Positions 1 to 8,576 of a stretch of DNA of 64,000 nucleotides are shown piece after piece. Below the pieces are notes generated by a model. The model was not told the DNA's origin, ran no database searches, and saw nothing but the letters and a program-made list of their open reading frames with translations. Location: the NCBI GenBank assembly GCA_019750465.1, contig JAIEOP010000147.1:1-64000 (forward strand), read 5' to 3'. The DNA comes from Acetobacteraceae bacterium (GTDB taxonomy: Bacteria > Pseudomonadota > Alphaproteobacteria > Acetobacterales > Acetobacteraceae). Numbering within the stretch: position 1 is the stretch's first letter; every line of letters begins with the position of its first letter. A program made the translations under genes and the position numbers.

Positions 1-447
1 CGCCCGCGCGCCACGACGCCGCGACCGTCGGCGCGCCCGGCACAGGCGCAGCGGCCGGGTACGCATGGCGGTGCCCACCGGCCCGCACCCCCGGCCGAGG
101 CCCCGAGCCCCTACACCGTGTCGCGGCCGCACCTGACCGGGGTCGCGTCCTACTACGCGCGCCACTTCAACGGCCGGCGCATGGCCAATGGCCAGGCCTT
201 CGACCCGCATTCGGACACCATCGCGCATCGCACCCTGCCCTTCGGCACGCGGGTGCGCATCACCAACCTGGCCAATGGCCGCAGCGTCTACGGCACGGTG
301 CGCGATCGCGGACCCTACGCGCGTGGTCGGCTGCTGGATGTCAGCCCGCGCATCGCCGGCGACCTCGGGATGCTGCACAGCGGCCTGGCGACGGTGTCGG
401 TGTGGCGCGCGGGCGGCGAGGCGCTGGAGATCGCCGAGGCGCAGTAG
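1..447 (+). CDS. RlpA-like double-psi beta-barrel protein (5' truncated by window edge)
   Basis: The reading frame is open from base 1 to the stop at 445-447, so the gene probably begins outside the window. A proline/alanine-rich linker comes first, then an RlpA-type double-psi beta-barrel from about base 139 with the family pattern GVASYYA, RVRITNLANGRSV, VRDRGPY and LLDVSP. Family members bind or cleave denuded peptidoglycan in the periplasm, often at the septum. The signal peptide cannot be seen. A GTG at 118 is an alternative start, but it would leave only the barrel without an export signal, so I prefer the truncated reading. The SPOR domain found in some RlpA proteins is absent. Confidence 0.8.
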   Translation, partial: RPRATTPRPSARPAQAQRPGTHGGAHRPAPPAEAPSPYTVSRPHLTGVASYYARHFNGRRMANGQAFDPHSDTIAHRTLPFGTRVRITNLANGRSVYGTVRDRGPYARGRLLDVSPRIAGDLGMLHSGLATVSVWRAGGEALEIAEAQ

Positions 448-463
448 CGCGGGCGCCGGCGGG

Positions 464-835
464 TCAGCCTCGCCGCGCCAGCGCCCAGCCCAGCGCAAAT
501 CCGGCCAGGCCGAGCCCGACGCTTGCTGTCACGTACAGCGCCGCCAGCGCGACCGAGCGCTCGGCCAGCGCGCCGGTCTCCAGGCTGAAGGCGCTGAAGG
601 TGGTGAAGCCGCCGAGCAGCCCCGTCACCAGCAGCAGCCGCAGCTCGCCCTGGACGCCGAGGCCGCCCAGCACGCCGATGGCCAGGCTGCCGATCACGTT
701 CACCGCCAGCGTGCCCCAGGGAAAGCCGGCGCCCAGCGCCTCCAGCGCGAGCACCGACACCAGGTAGCGCAGCACCGATCCCGCGGCGCCGCCCGCAGCG
801 ACCAGCAGCACCGCGGTCGGCCCAAGCGCGCTCAC
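464..835 (-). CDS. crcB: CrcB/FluC fluoride ion channel
   Basis: This 123-residue protein has four hydrophobic segments and the FluC signatures GSVLRYLVS near the N-terminus, GTLAVNVIGS in the second helix and GGFTTFSAFSLET in the third. FluC proteins form dual-topology dimers in the inner membrane that export fluoride. The length is normal for the family. Its ATG overlaps the stop of the upstream rarA by four bases (ATGA at 832-835), so the two are probably co-transcribed and translationally coupled. No fluoride riboswitch is visible, and the short overlap leaves no room for one directly before this gene. Confidence 0.93.
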   Translation of the reverse strand: MSALGPTAVLLVAAGGAAGSVLRYLVSVLALEALGAGFPWGTLAVNVIGSLAIGVLGGLGVQGELRLLLVTGLLGGFTTFSAFSLETGALAERSVALAALYVTASVGLGLAGFALGWALARRG

Positions 836-2226
836 CGCGGCGCGCGACCTCCGCGCAGGGCGGCGTAGCGGGCCAGGCGCTCGGCGATGGCGGCCTCGGC
901 GCCGCGGTCGGTGGGGCGGTAGAATTGCGGCCGCGCCATGCCGTCGGGGAAGTAGTCCTGGCCCGAGAAGCCCCCCTCCTCGTCATGGTCGTAGGCATAG
1001 CCGGCACCGTAGCCGATCTCCTTCATCAGCTTCGTCGGCGCGTTGAGGATGTGCGCCGGCGGCATCAGGCTGCCGGTCTCCTTCGCCGCGCGCATCGCCT
1101 CGCCGAAGGCCGTGTAGAGCGCGTTGCTGCGCGGCGCCGTCGCCAGGTGCACGACCACCTGGGCCAGCGCCAGCTCCCCCTCCGGCGAGCCGAGGCGCTC
1201 ATAGGCTTCCCACCCGGCCAGCGCGATCGGCAGCGCGCGCGGATCGGCCATGCCGACATCCTCGGAGGCGAAGCGGGCGAGCCGGCGGGCGATGTAGCGC
1301 GGCTCCTCGCCGCCGGTCAGCATGCGCGCGAACCAGTACAGCGCCGCATCCGGGTCCGATCCGCGCAGCGACTTGTGCAGTGCGGAGATCAGGTTGAAGT
1401 GCTCCTCGCGGTCCTTGTCGTAGAGCGCGGCGCGGCGCGCCAGCAGCGCGGCCAGCCCGGCGGGATCCAGCACGGGCTGGTCGGGCGGCAGCGCCAGCAG
1501 CTGCTCGGCCATGTTGAGCAGGGTGCGGCCATCGCCATCGGCCATGGCGCGCAGCGCGGCGCGCGCCGCCTCGTCCAGCGGCAGGGCGCGCCCTGCCTCG
1601 GCTTCGGCCCGCGCCACCAGCAGATCGAGCGCCGCATCATCGAGCCTGCGCAGCACCACCACCTGGCAGCGCGACAGCAGCGCGCCGTTCAGCGCGAAGC
1701 TCGGGTTCTCCGTGGTGGCGCCGACCAGGGTGACGGTGCCGTCCTCCACCACGGGCAGGAAGCCGTCCTGCTGGGCGCGGTTGAAGCGGTGGATCTCATC
1801 GACGAAGAGCAGCGTGCCATGCCCGGCGCGCCGGCGCGCGCGCGCCTCGTCGAAGGCGCGCTTCAGGTCGGCAACGCCCGAGAACACGGCGGAGAGCTGC
1901 ACGAAGACCAGCCCGGCCCGTTCCGCCAGCAGCCGCGCGATGGTGGTCTTGCCCACCCCTGGCGGCCCCCAGAGGATCAGCGAGGCCAGGCTGCCGCGCG
2001 CCAGCATGCGCGTCAGCGCGCCCTCCGGCCCCAGCAGGTGGTCCTGGCCCACCACCGCCTCCAGCGCGCGCGGCCGCAGGCGGTCGGCCAGCGGGCGCGC
2101 TCCGCTGGGCTCCGGCTGCGGTGCGGGGAGCGGCGGTGCAGCGGCGCCGAACAGGTCGGCGGGCGCGGCGGCGGGCTCCTCGGCGAAGCCGCGAGCGGGG
2201 ATGCTGGCAGGGCGGCGGGCAACCAT
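832..2226 (-). CDS. rarA: Replication-associated recombination protein A (RarA/MgsA AAA+ ATPase)
   Basis: This 464-residue clamp-loader-like AAA+ ATPase acts at stalled replication forks. The Walker A motif GPPGVGKTT is at residues 87-95 and Walker B with FVDEIH at 141-146. The sensor region GATTENPSF follows. The C-terminus holds the RarA-specific tetramerisation region ending with GGFSGQDYFPDGM. The N-terminal 45 residues are a low-complexity Ala/Pro extension, longer than in enteric RarA. The ATG at 2224-2226 is the first in frame after the divergent 99-base spacer shared with the LLM gene at 2326. It heads a two-gene unit with crcB. Confidence 0.95.
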   Translation of the reverse strand: MVARRPASIPARGFAEEPAAAPADLFGAAAPPLPAPQPEPSGARPLADRLRPRALEAVVGQDHLLGPEGALTRMLARGSLASLILWGPPGVGKTTIARLLAERAGLVFVQLSAVFSGVADLKRAFDEARARRRAGHGTLLFVDEIHRFNRAQQDGFLPVVEDGTVTLVGATTENPSFALNGALLSRCQVVVLRRLDDAALDLLVARAEAEAGRALPLDEAARAALRAMADGDGRTLLNMAEQLLALPPDQPVLDPAGLAALLARRAALYDKDREEHFNLISALHKSLRGSDPDAALYWFARMLTGGEEPRYIARRLARFASEDVGMADPRALPIALAGWEAYERLGSPEGELALAQVVVHLATAPRSNALYTAFGEAMRAAKETGSLMPPAHILNAPTKLMKEIGYGAGYAYDHDEEGGFSGQDYFPDGMARPQFYRPTDRGAEAAIAERLARYAALRGGRAPR

Positions 2227-2325
2227 GGCGGCGAGTATAGACCCGGACGCGTCCGCACGCTTGCGCCAGCCACGCGCCCGTCCCAGCCTGGACGGCGGGA
2301 GAAGCGTTCAGGAAGGATCACGGCC

Positions 2326-3396
2326 ATGGATTTCGGCATCGGCATCGCGACGTCCAGCGACAGCTGGAAACTCGCCCAGCGCGCCGAGGCGGCGGGCTTC
2401 ACCCACGCCTGGTTCTACGACACCCAGATGATCACGGCCGATCCCTTCACCGCCATGGGCGCCGCGGCCATGAAGACGGAGCGCATCCGCCTCGGCACCG
2501 GCGTTCTCGTGCCGTCCAACCGCATCGCCGCCGTCACCGCCAATGCCTTCGCCACGCTGAACGGGCTGGCGCCGGGACGGATCGATTTCGGCGTCGGCAC
2601 CGGCTTCTCCGCCCGCCGCGCCATGGGGCTGGGGGCCTTGAAGCTCTCCGAGATGGAGGAGTACATCCGCGTCGTCTATGGCCTGCTGCGCGGGGAGACG
2701 GTGGAGACGGCCATCGAGGGCAAGCGCCGCAGGATCCGCTTCCTCAACCCCGATGCGGGGCTGTTCAACCTGAAGGACCCGATCCGCCTGCACGTCTCCG
2801 CCTACGGCCCGAAATCCCAGGCGCTGACAGCACGGCTCGGCGCCGCCTGGAAGACCTTCATCTCCGACGTGCCCGGCGCGCTCGGCGCGCTGGAGGGCAT
2901 GCAGGGGTCCTGGGCCGCTTCCGGGCGGCCGGCGGGCGAGCTCTACGCCACCGCCTGGGTCTGCGGCTGCGTGCTCGCCCCCGACGAGCCGGCGGACAGC
3001 CCGCGCGCCATGCGCCAGGCCGGGCCGCGCGCCGCTGTGCTGCTGCACCGCGCCGCCGACCTCGACATGGAGGGCTGGCAGAACACCTCGCCGGTGCCGC
3101 CCTCCGTGCAGGAGAGCATCGACGGCTACATCGAGATGGCGCGCCGCTTCGAGCCCGCCGATGCGCGCTACCTGATGAACCACCGCGGCCACTTCGTCTT
3201 CGTCAAGCCCGAGGAGCAGCGCTTCGTCACCGCCGAGCTGATCCGCCGCACCACCTTCACCGCCTCGGAACAGGAGCTGAAGCAGCGCATCGAGGCGCTG
3301 CGGGGCGCGGGGTGGAGCCAGATCGTCTTCCCGATCACCCCGGGCGAGGAAGGCGCCATCGAGGACTGGGCGCGCATCGCCAGGGCCTTCCGCTGA
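2326..3396 (+). CDS. LLM class flavin-dependent oxidoreductase
   Basis: This 356-residue protein has the bacterial-luciferase-like TIM barrel. It starts MDFGIGIATSS, followed by AEAAGFTHAWFYDTQM, RIRLGTGVLVPSNR and GRIDFGVGTGF, the usual order of LLM strands 1 to 4. Such enzymes use FMN or F420 to oxidise or reduce small organic substrates; the substrate cannot be read from sequence. The ATG at 2326 is chosen because the frame upstream is antisense to rarA. A purine-rich GGAAGG lies about ten bases before it. It is transcribed divergently from rarA and is convergent with the CaiB gene. Confidence 0.85.
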   Translation: MDFGIGIATSSDSWKLAQRAEAAGFTHAWFYDTQMITADPFTAMGAAAMKTERIRLGTGVLVPSNRIAAVTANAFATLNGLAPGRIDFGVGTGFSARRAMGLGALKLSEMEEYIRVVYGLLRGETVETAIEGKRRRIRFLNPDAGLFNLKDPIRLHVSAYGPKSQALTARLGAAWKTFISDVPGALGALEGMQGSWAASGRPAGELYATAWVCGCVLAPDEPADSPRAMRQAGPRAAVLLHRAADLDMEGWQNTSPVPPSVQESIDGYIEMARRFEPADARYLMNHRGHFVFVKPEEQRFVTAELIRRTTFTASEQELKQRIEALRGAGWSQIVFPITPGEEGAIEDWARIARAFR

Positions 3397-3407
3397 CGCG
3401 GCGACGA

Positions 3408-4601
3408 CTACGGCGCCAGCACCGCCTTCGCCTCGATCAGCGCGGCGATGCCGGCCTCGTCGTAGCCTGCCTCGCGCAGCACCTCCCGCGTGTGCTCGCC
3501 GAGGTTGGGCGCCATGCGATGGAGGCCGGCGGGACTGGCGGAGAAGCGCGCCGGCGGCCGGGCCTGGCGCAGCCTGCCCTCGGTCGGGTGCTCGATCTCG
3601 GGAAACATGCCCACCGCCTTCAGGTGCGGCTGCTCGTGCACCTCGGTCAGCTTCGTGAAGCCGGTGTGCGGCACGTCGATGGAGAGCAGCAGCCTCTCCC
3701 ACTCGGCGGTCGTGCGGCTCGGCGCGATCTCGCGCATCCGGTCATAGATGCGGTCGATGTTGCGGGCGCGCGCCACCGGGTCGCGCACCCCGAATTCCTC
3801 GATGCATTCCGGGCGGCCCACCGCCTCGAAGAAGGCGCACCAGTTCTCCCCCGAGTAGGGCAGCATGGTCAGCCAGCCATCCTTCGTCCTGACCGGCTTC
3901 CTGGCCCGCATGCGCTGGTAGCCGGAGGGCCCGATGGGCGGGACGAAGGCGTAGCCGCCGAACATCTCGATGCTGTTGAAGGCCGCCAGCGTCTCCAGCA
4001 TCGGCACCTCGACCATCTGGCCCTCGCCGGTGCGCTCGCGGTGCAGCAGCGCCGCCGTCACCGCGGAGGTGAGCGCCATGCCGCAGAGCTTGTCGCCGAT
4101 CAGGCTTGGGACGAAGGCGGGCTCCTCATCGGTGCCCATCGCGGAGGCGAAGCCGGAGGCCGCCTGGATGATCTCGTCGAAGGCGGGGCGCGCGGCCCAG
4201 GGCCCGTCCTGGCCGAAGCCGGTAGCCACCGCATAGACGATCCGCGGGTTCAGCACGCGGCAGTCCTCGTAGCCGAAGCCGAGCCGACCCAGGCCGGCGG
4301 GGCGGATGTTGCTGACCAGCGCGTCGGCCGTCGGGATCAGCCGGCGCAGCACCGCCTTTCCCTCCGCGTGCTTCAGGTCGAGGGCGATGCTGCGCTTGTT
4401 GCGGTTGGCCGCCATGAACTGGCCGCTCATGCCGCGGTTGCGGAACTGGCCGGAGTTGCGCCAGGTGTCGCCGGCCAGGGTCTCCACCTTGATCACCTCG
4501 GCGCCCCAGTCGCCGAGCGTCTGCGTGCCGAAGGGGCCGAACAGCACCGTGGTCAGGTCGAGGATGCGGAAGCCCTTCAGCGGGCCGGTTGGAGCAGTCA
4601 T
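3408..4601 (-). CDS. CaiB/BaiF family CoA-transferase
   Basis: This 397-residue protein is a family III CoA-transferase. The N-terminus GFRILDLTTVLFGPFGTQ and LGDWGAEVIKVE is typical. NRNKRSIALDLK follows, and the catalytic aspartate is expected in LIGDKLCGM. These enzymes move CoA between organic acids through an aspartyl-CoA thioester. The substrate is unknown. It lies 63 bases downstream of a decayed TauD-type gene on the same strand. A second CaiB homologue is at 60169-61302. Confidence 0.92.
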   Translation of the reverse strand: MTAPTGPLKGFRILDLTTVLFGPFGTQTLGDWGAEVIKVETLAGDTWRNSGQFRNRGMSGQFMAANRNKRSIALDLKHAEGKAVLRRLIPTADALVSNIRPAGLGRLGFGYEDCRVLNPRIVYAVATGFGQDGPWAARPAFDEIIQAASGFASAMGTDEEPAFVPSLIGDKLCGMALTSAVTAALLHRERTGEGQMVEVPMLETLAAFNSIEMFGGYAFVPPIGPSGYQRMRARKPVRTKDGWLTMLPYSGENWCAFFEAVGRPECIEEFGVRDPVARARNIDRIYDRMREIAPSRTTAEWERLLLSIDVPHTGFTKLTEVHEQPHLKAVGMFPEIEHPTEGRLRQARPPARFSASPAGLHRMAPNLGEHTREVLREAGYDEAGIAALIEAKAVLAP

Positions 4602-4664
4602 CGCGGCGCGGTCCCTGGACGTTTGCGACAGGATAATCGGGACCGCGCCGGCTGGCGACCGGGG

Positions 4665-5017
4665 CTACCGCGCCGTGCCCTGCTTCCGGGAACGACCGGT
4701 TGCCGCCGACCGCCACATGGTGGCGGGAACGCGGCGCCCCGCGATGGTGTCCGCCTCGAGGACCAGGATCTCGGGGTGCCCGGGGATGCCGTGCTTCGCA
4801 TCGGGATGGATGTGCCGCGCACCGAGCCGGCGGCCGAAATCCTTGTGCTGCTTGATGGTCAGGTGCCGGTCGCGGAAGAGGATCACGCAGTGGCGCATCA
4901 GCGCGTCGTAGATTTCGGCAAACCGCTCGTTGTCGGAATCGCGCGCGAGATCGGCGCCGGCGATCTCGGCACGCAGGCCGGCGTCAGCGGGCGCACGCCG
5001 ATGGTCCGATAGGTCAT
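4665..5017 (-). pseudogene. TauD/TfdA-family dioxygenase pseudogene (frameshift and C-terminal loss)
   Basis: An ATG at 5015-5017 opens MTYRTIGVRPLTPA, the usual N-terminus of taurine dioxygenase-like proteins. The frame is then lost near 4975-4980 by what looks like a one-base deletion. The match resumes in another frame as LRAEIAGADLARD, NERFAEIYDALMRHCV and KHGIPGHPEILVLEAD. Where the family has W-H-S-D with the iron-binding His and Asp, this copy reads MWRSAAT, and it stops about 15 residues later. The two thirds of the protein holding the distal His and the 2-oxoglutarate Arg are missing. It is therefore a non-functional remnant upstream of the CaiB gene. Confidence 0.75.
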
Positions 5018-5100
5018 GTGCGTCACTCTCCCCGGCGGGCCTCCGCCGCGGCCAGGATGCCATGTCCGCCTGACACCCCGTCACAACCGCCGGCCCGGGG

Positions 5101-7533
5101 TCAGGGCAGCAGCAGAATCCGTCCCTCGACGCTGTCCGGCTCCCGTCCCAGCCGCAAGGTGCCGCCGCCGCGCCAGGGCTCCAGCAGGTCGCCCCAATGC
5201 AGGGAGAGCGGATGGCCGGACTGCCCCGTCGCGATGATCACCAGCGTTGCGTCCGGATCCGCGAGGTCGGCCACCAGCCGCAGCCCGGCGCCGTGCACGT
5301 GCTGGAAGCGCCCGCCGCCCGGGCCGCCATCGCGGTAGCCGCCGCGGTTGACTGTCTCGCCATCGCCGCCGGTCGGCGCCTCCAGGCGGATCAGCGGGCC
5401 GAGGATGGGGACGAAGCGCAGCAGCGGATGCTCGAACCGCGCGACATGCAGCGCATCCCAGCGCCAGGCGGCGGGGTCGGCGCCCTGCGTGGCGGCAAGG
5501 CCGTCCACCGCCTGGACCAGCGCGCGGCCCGCCAGCGCCGCGCAGTCGCCGCCGCACCACCAGGCCCCGCGGCCATCGGGGTGCAGCAGGAAGGCGAGGA
5601 ATTCCGCGGTGCCCGCCGGCCGCGCCGCCTCCGCCACCCCGGCCCCGGCGAAGGCCAGCGCCAGCACCGCCTCCCGCCAGGCGGCGAAGATCAACGGCTC
5701 GGGCCGGTCGGGCGCGGCGTTGCCATCCCAGGCCAGCAGCAGATCGAGCGCCCGGGCCGCCGCCGTCCCCTCCGGCCTCGGCACCCGCCGCAGCACGGCG
5801 TCCGCCGGCATCACCAGCGCGCGGGCGAGCAGCGAGACCGTGTCCATCTGCATTGCCGCGAACCCTGCCGCGTCGTGCTGCGGTGCCGCCCCCAGCAGCT
5901 CGCCGATGCGCCGGAACCGCCAGTCGCCGGGCCATTCGCGGCCGAGGAAGGGGCCGCCCTCCGGCGCCACCCGGTTGTTGGCGTTCACCAGCGCACCGGA
6001 GGGCGGGTCCTCGACATGCGGCATGTCCTCGAAGGGCACGAAGCCCGTCCAGTCCTGGCTGCCATCCCAGCCGCGCGCCGGCCGGCTGCCGTCGCCGGCG
6101 CGGCGGACCGGGGTGCGGCCGGTCAGGTAGAGGGCGATGCGGCCCGCGCGGTCCGCGGCCAGCAGGTTCTGCGGCGGGCTGCTGATCAGCGCCGCCGCGG
6201 CGCGCACCTCATCCAGGTCGCGCGCGCGGTTCACCGCCAGCAGGCCAGGCGCCGCGGTATCGTTGGGCGCCAGGTTCGCCATCGCCGCGGCCACCACCGT
6301 GCCGGGGGCGGCGCGCGCCAGCTCGGCAAGGTCGGACAGCACGGGACCGTGCCGCGTCTCGCGCACGCGCAGGATCTCGGGCGCGTCGCGGCCGCGCACG
6401 CGGATCGCCTCCTCGCGCACCGCGAAAGGGCGAGGGCCCTCCGGCGTCTCATAGGCATCCGTGCCGGCCAGCCGCTCGACGAAGAGGTCCTGGGTGTCAG
6501 AATGCGTGGTGGTGAAGCTCCAGGCCACGCTCTCGTTGCGGCCCAGCACGATCAGCGGCACGCCCGGGCTGGTCGCGCCGGCGCGCATCCGCCCGCCGGG
6601 CAGGTCGATGCGCACCAGGTACCACAGCACCGGCGCCTGGAAGCCGAGATGCGGGTCGGTTGCCAGCAGCGGCGCCCCGCTCTCGGAGCGCGCCGACGCC
6701 ACCACCCAGGCATTGCTGGCGGAGCCGGGCAGCGCGCCGGGATCCTGCGGAAAGCCGGGCAGCGCCGCCGCCAGCCGGGCCCAGAGCGCGGGATCGACTA
6801 CGGCCGCGCCGCGGACCTCGGGGATCGCGAGGTCAGGGCGCCCGGCGGTCTCGTCGGCGGGCCAGAGCTCGGCGATGCGCGCCTCGGCCAGCCCGGCGGC
6901 GGCCAGGCGCTCGCGCGCCAGCTCGTCGCGCCAGCCGACGGAGAGCCAGAGCCCCATCACCTTGGCCCAGAGCAGGCTGTGCTCCGGCCGCCAGGGTTCC
7001 GGCGCGCCGAGCGCGAGGAATTCCGGTGCCGCCAGTCGCCCGCGGGCGGCGATCCAGGCGTTCACTCCCGCGGCATAGGCCTCCAGCAGCGCGCGCGTCC
7101 CGGCCGGCAGGGCAGCGAGGTCCTCCTCCGCCCGGCGCGCCAGGCCGAGGGTGCGCACGAAGCGGTCGGCGCGCAGGGCGGCGGGGCCGGCGACCTCGGC
7201 CAGGCGCCCCTGCGCGCCGCGGCGCATCACCTCCATCTGGAACATCCGGTCGCGCGCGTGCAGGACGCCCAGCGCGACGGCGGCGTCATGCTCGGAACCC
7301 GCGGCGATGCGCGGGATGCCATGCGCATCGAGGCTGATCGAGACGGGGTTCTCCAGCGCCGCGAGGGTCAGGGTCTCCTCCTCCGGCGGCAGCGTGCCGC
7401 GCAGCATGCCGGCCAGCACCAGGGCGGCGACCACGGCGAGCATACCCAGTGCCGCGAAGACACGCGCCGCCCAGCGCAACGGCCCGGCGCGGCGCGACAG
7501 GGCACGGCGGTTGGGACGGCGGCGCGGCGGCAT
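5101..7533 (-). CDS. Penicillin acylase family protein (Ntn-hydrolase)
   Basis: This 810-residue precursor belongs to the penicillin/acyl-homoserine-lactone acylase family of N-terminal nucleophile hydrolases. A hydrophobic segment at about residues 23-43 anchors or exports it. The alpha-chain part has SISLDAHGIPRI and ARDRMFQMEVMRRGAQGRL. The autocatalytic site is SASNAW, with the new N-terminal nucleophile Ser about residue 273. The beta chain then has TDPHLGFQAPVLWYLV and NNRV. The ATG at 7531-7533 is chosen because the upstream in-frame extension is Pro/Arg-rich and lacks family similarity. The amide substrate (beta-lactam, AHL or other) cannot be told from sequence. Confidence 0.9.
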   Translation of the reverse strand: MPPRRRPNRRALSRRAGPLRWAARVFAALGMLAVVAALVLAGMLRGTLPPEEETLTLAALENPVSISLDAHGIPRIAAGSEHDAAVALGVLHARDRMFQMEVMRRGAQGRLAEVAGPAALRADRFVRTLGLARRAEEDLAALPAGTRALLEAYAAGVNAWIAARGRLAAPEFLALGAPEPWRPEHSLLWAKVMGLWLSVGWRDELARERLAAAGLAEARIAELWPADETAGRPDLAIPEVRGAAVVDPALWARLAAALPGFPQDPGALPGSASNAWVVASARSESGAPLLATDPHLGFQAPVLWYLVRIDLPGGRMRAGATSPGVPLIVLGRNESVAWSFTTTHSDTQDLFVERLAGTDAYETPEGPRPFAVREEAIRVRGRDAPEILRVRETRHGPVLSDLAELARAAPGTVVAAAMANLAPNDTAAPGLLAVNRARDLDEVRAAAALISSPPQNLLAADRAGRIALYLTGRTPVRRAGDGSRPARGWDGSQDWTGFVPFEDMPHVEDPPSGALVNANNRVAPEGGPFLGREWPGDWRFRRIGELLGAAPQHDAAGFAAMQMDTVSLLARALVMPADAVLRRVPRPEGTAAARALDLLLAWDGNAAPDRPEPLIFAAWREAVLALAFAGAGVAEAARPAGTAEFLAFLLHPDGRGAWWCGGDCAALAGRALVQAVDGLAATQGADPAAWRWDALHVARFEHPLLRFVPILGPLIRLEAPTGGDGETVNRGGYRDGGPGGGRFQHVHGAGLRLVADLADPDATLVIIATGQSGHPLSLHWGDLLEPWRGGGTLRLGREPDSVEGRILLLP

Positions 7534-7683
7534 CACCCCCCCCGCATGGCGGCCGCCGGGGCGGATGTCCACTGCGGGTTGCGCAGGGCGGCCGCACTCT
7601 CCCCGGCGTGAGCGTAGGGGTGGGGGCGGGGCAGGCAATGCAGGCGCCCCGCCGCCGTGCTGCTCGCAACCGGTCGCCCCCCG

Positions 7684-8326
7684 TCAGCCCTCCACCACCA
7701 CCCAGGCGCTGGCCCCGCCGACGGTGCGCCCGGCCTCGTCGCGCTGCGCGACGGACAGCAGATGGCCCTCGCCCGGTGCCGCGCCGGCCGGCATGGTCAC
7801 CTCCGCACGCAGGGCGTAGCGCTGGCCGGGCTGCTTCGGCCTCGAATCGGACATCGGCGATCTGCTCGCCGAAGCGGCCGCGCAACTGGTCACGCAACGC
7901 GTAGACGGTGCCGCCGCGCGGCGTCTGCAGCCGGAAATAGCGCCATGGCGCGAGCAGCCTGGAGCGCTCGGGGTCCTCGAACAGGGGCATCTGCTGCGTC
8001 ACGGCGGCAAGCGGGGCGGCGCCGCCCTCCGGCCGCTCGAGCTCCGCGTCGAGATCATGCTCGATACGGGCCAGGTGCTCGTCCGAGATCGGCACCTCGG
8101 CGGCGCTGCGCACCCAGGCCATCCGGTCGGCATGGTTGACCCTGGGTGCCGGGGTCGGCGCGGGCTTGTCTGCCCAGTCCTCCAGGACCAGGGTCAGCGC
8201 CGCGAGCCGGCGCAGGATGTCCTCGCGTCCGCGCCACTCGATGTTGAAGGCCAGCAGCAGCCGTGCGCGGTCGCGACTCATCCAGCCGTGCCCGCCGTGG
8301 AGCAGGCGGTCGGGAAAGTCGGGCAT
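7684..8326 (-). pseudogene. Unknown protein, reading frame interrupted by a frameshift
   Basis: An ATG at 8324-8326 opens MPDFPDRLLHGGHGWMSRDR and runs about 160 residues to EQIADVRFEA. Near 7837-7843 the coding potential moves to another frame, continuing KQPGQRYALRAEVTMPAG to a stop at 7684. Together they give about 213 residues. The join suggests one extra base, or two missing. I do not recognise the family. The first part is Arg/Glu-rich and helical-looking; the last 55 residues look like a beta-rich domain. The shift may be a sequencing error or a real mutation. The gene is convergent with nothing and divergent from the alcohol dehydrogenase. Confidence 0.5.
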
Positions 8327-8576
8327 GGTCCATCCCCTTCCAGGGATCGCGCCGCGCGGCATGCGCGGCGGGTTCGGGGCGGCGTGGGTCGGCGAAGGCG
8401 GCGCGCAGCCCCGTGCGGCGCGCATGCCGACCCGGAGATGTCGGCCGGTGCATCCGTCGCGTCGAACGCTAGGCCGCCGGCGCGGCGCATCCTCCAAACA
8501 GGCGAGCGGTCGCGTGGCATTGCCCCATGGCGCGATCTGCCCGACGCTGCGGCACGGATTTGAGGGAGGCGCAGCC

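Noticed and set aside
925-2325. Long rightward open frame before the LLM gene
   Set aside because: It is antisense to rarA, Arg/Gln/His-rich and has no family similarity; openness is due to high GC.
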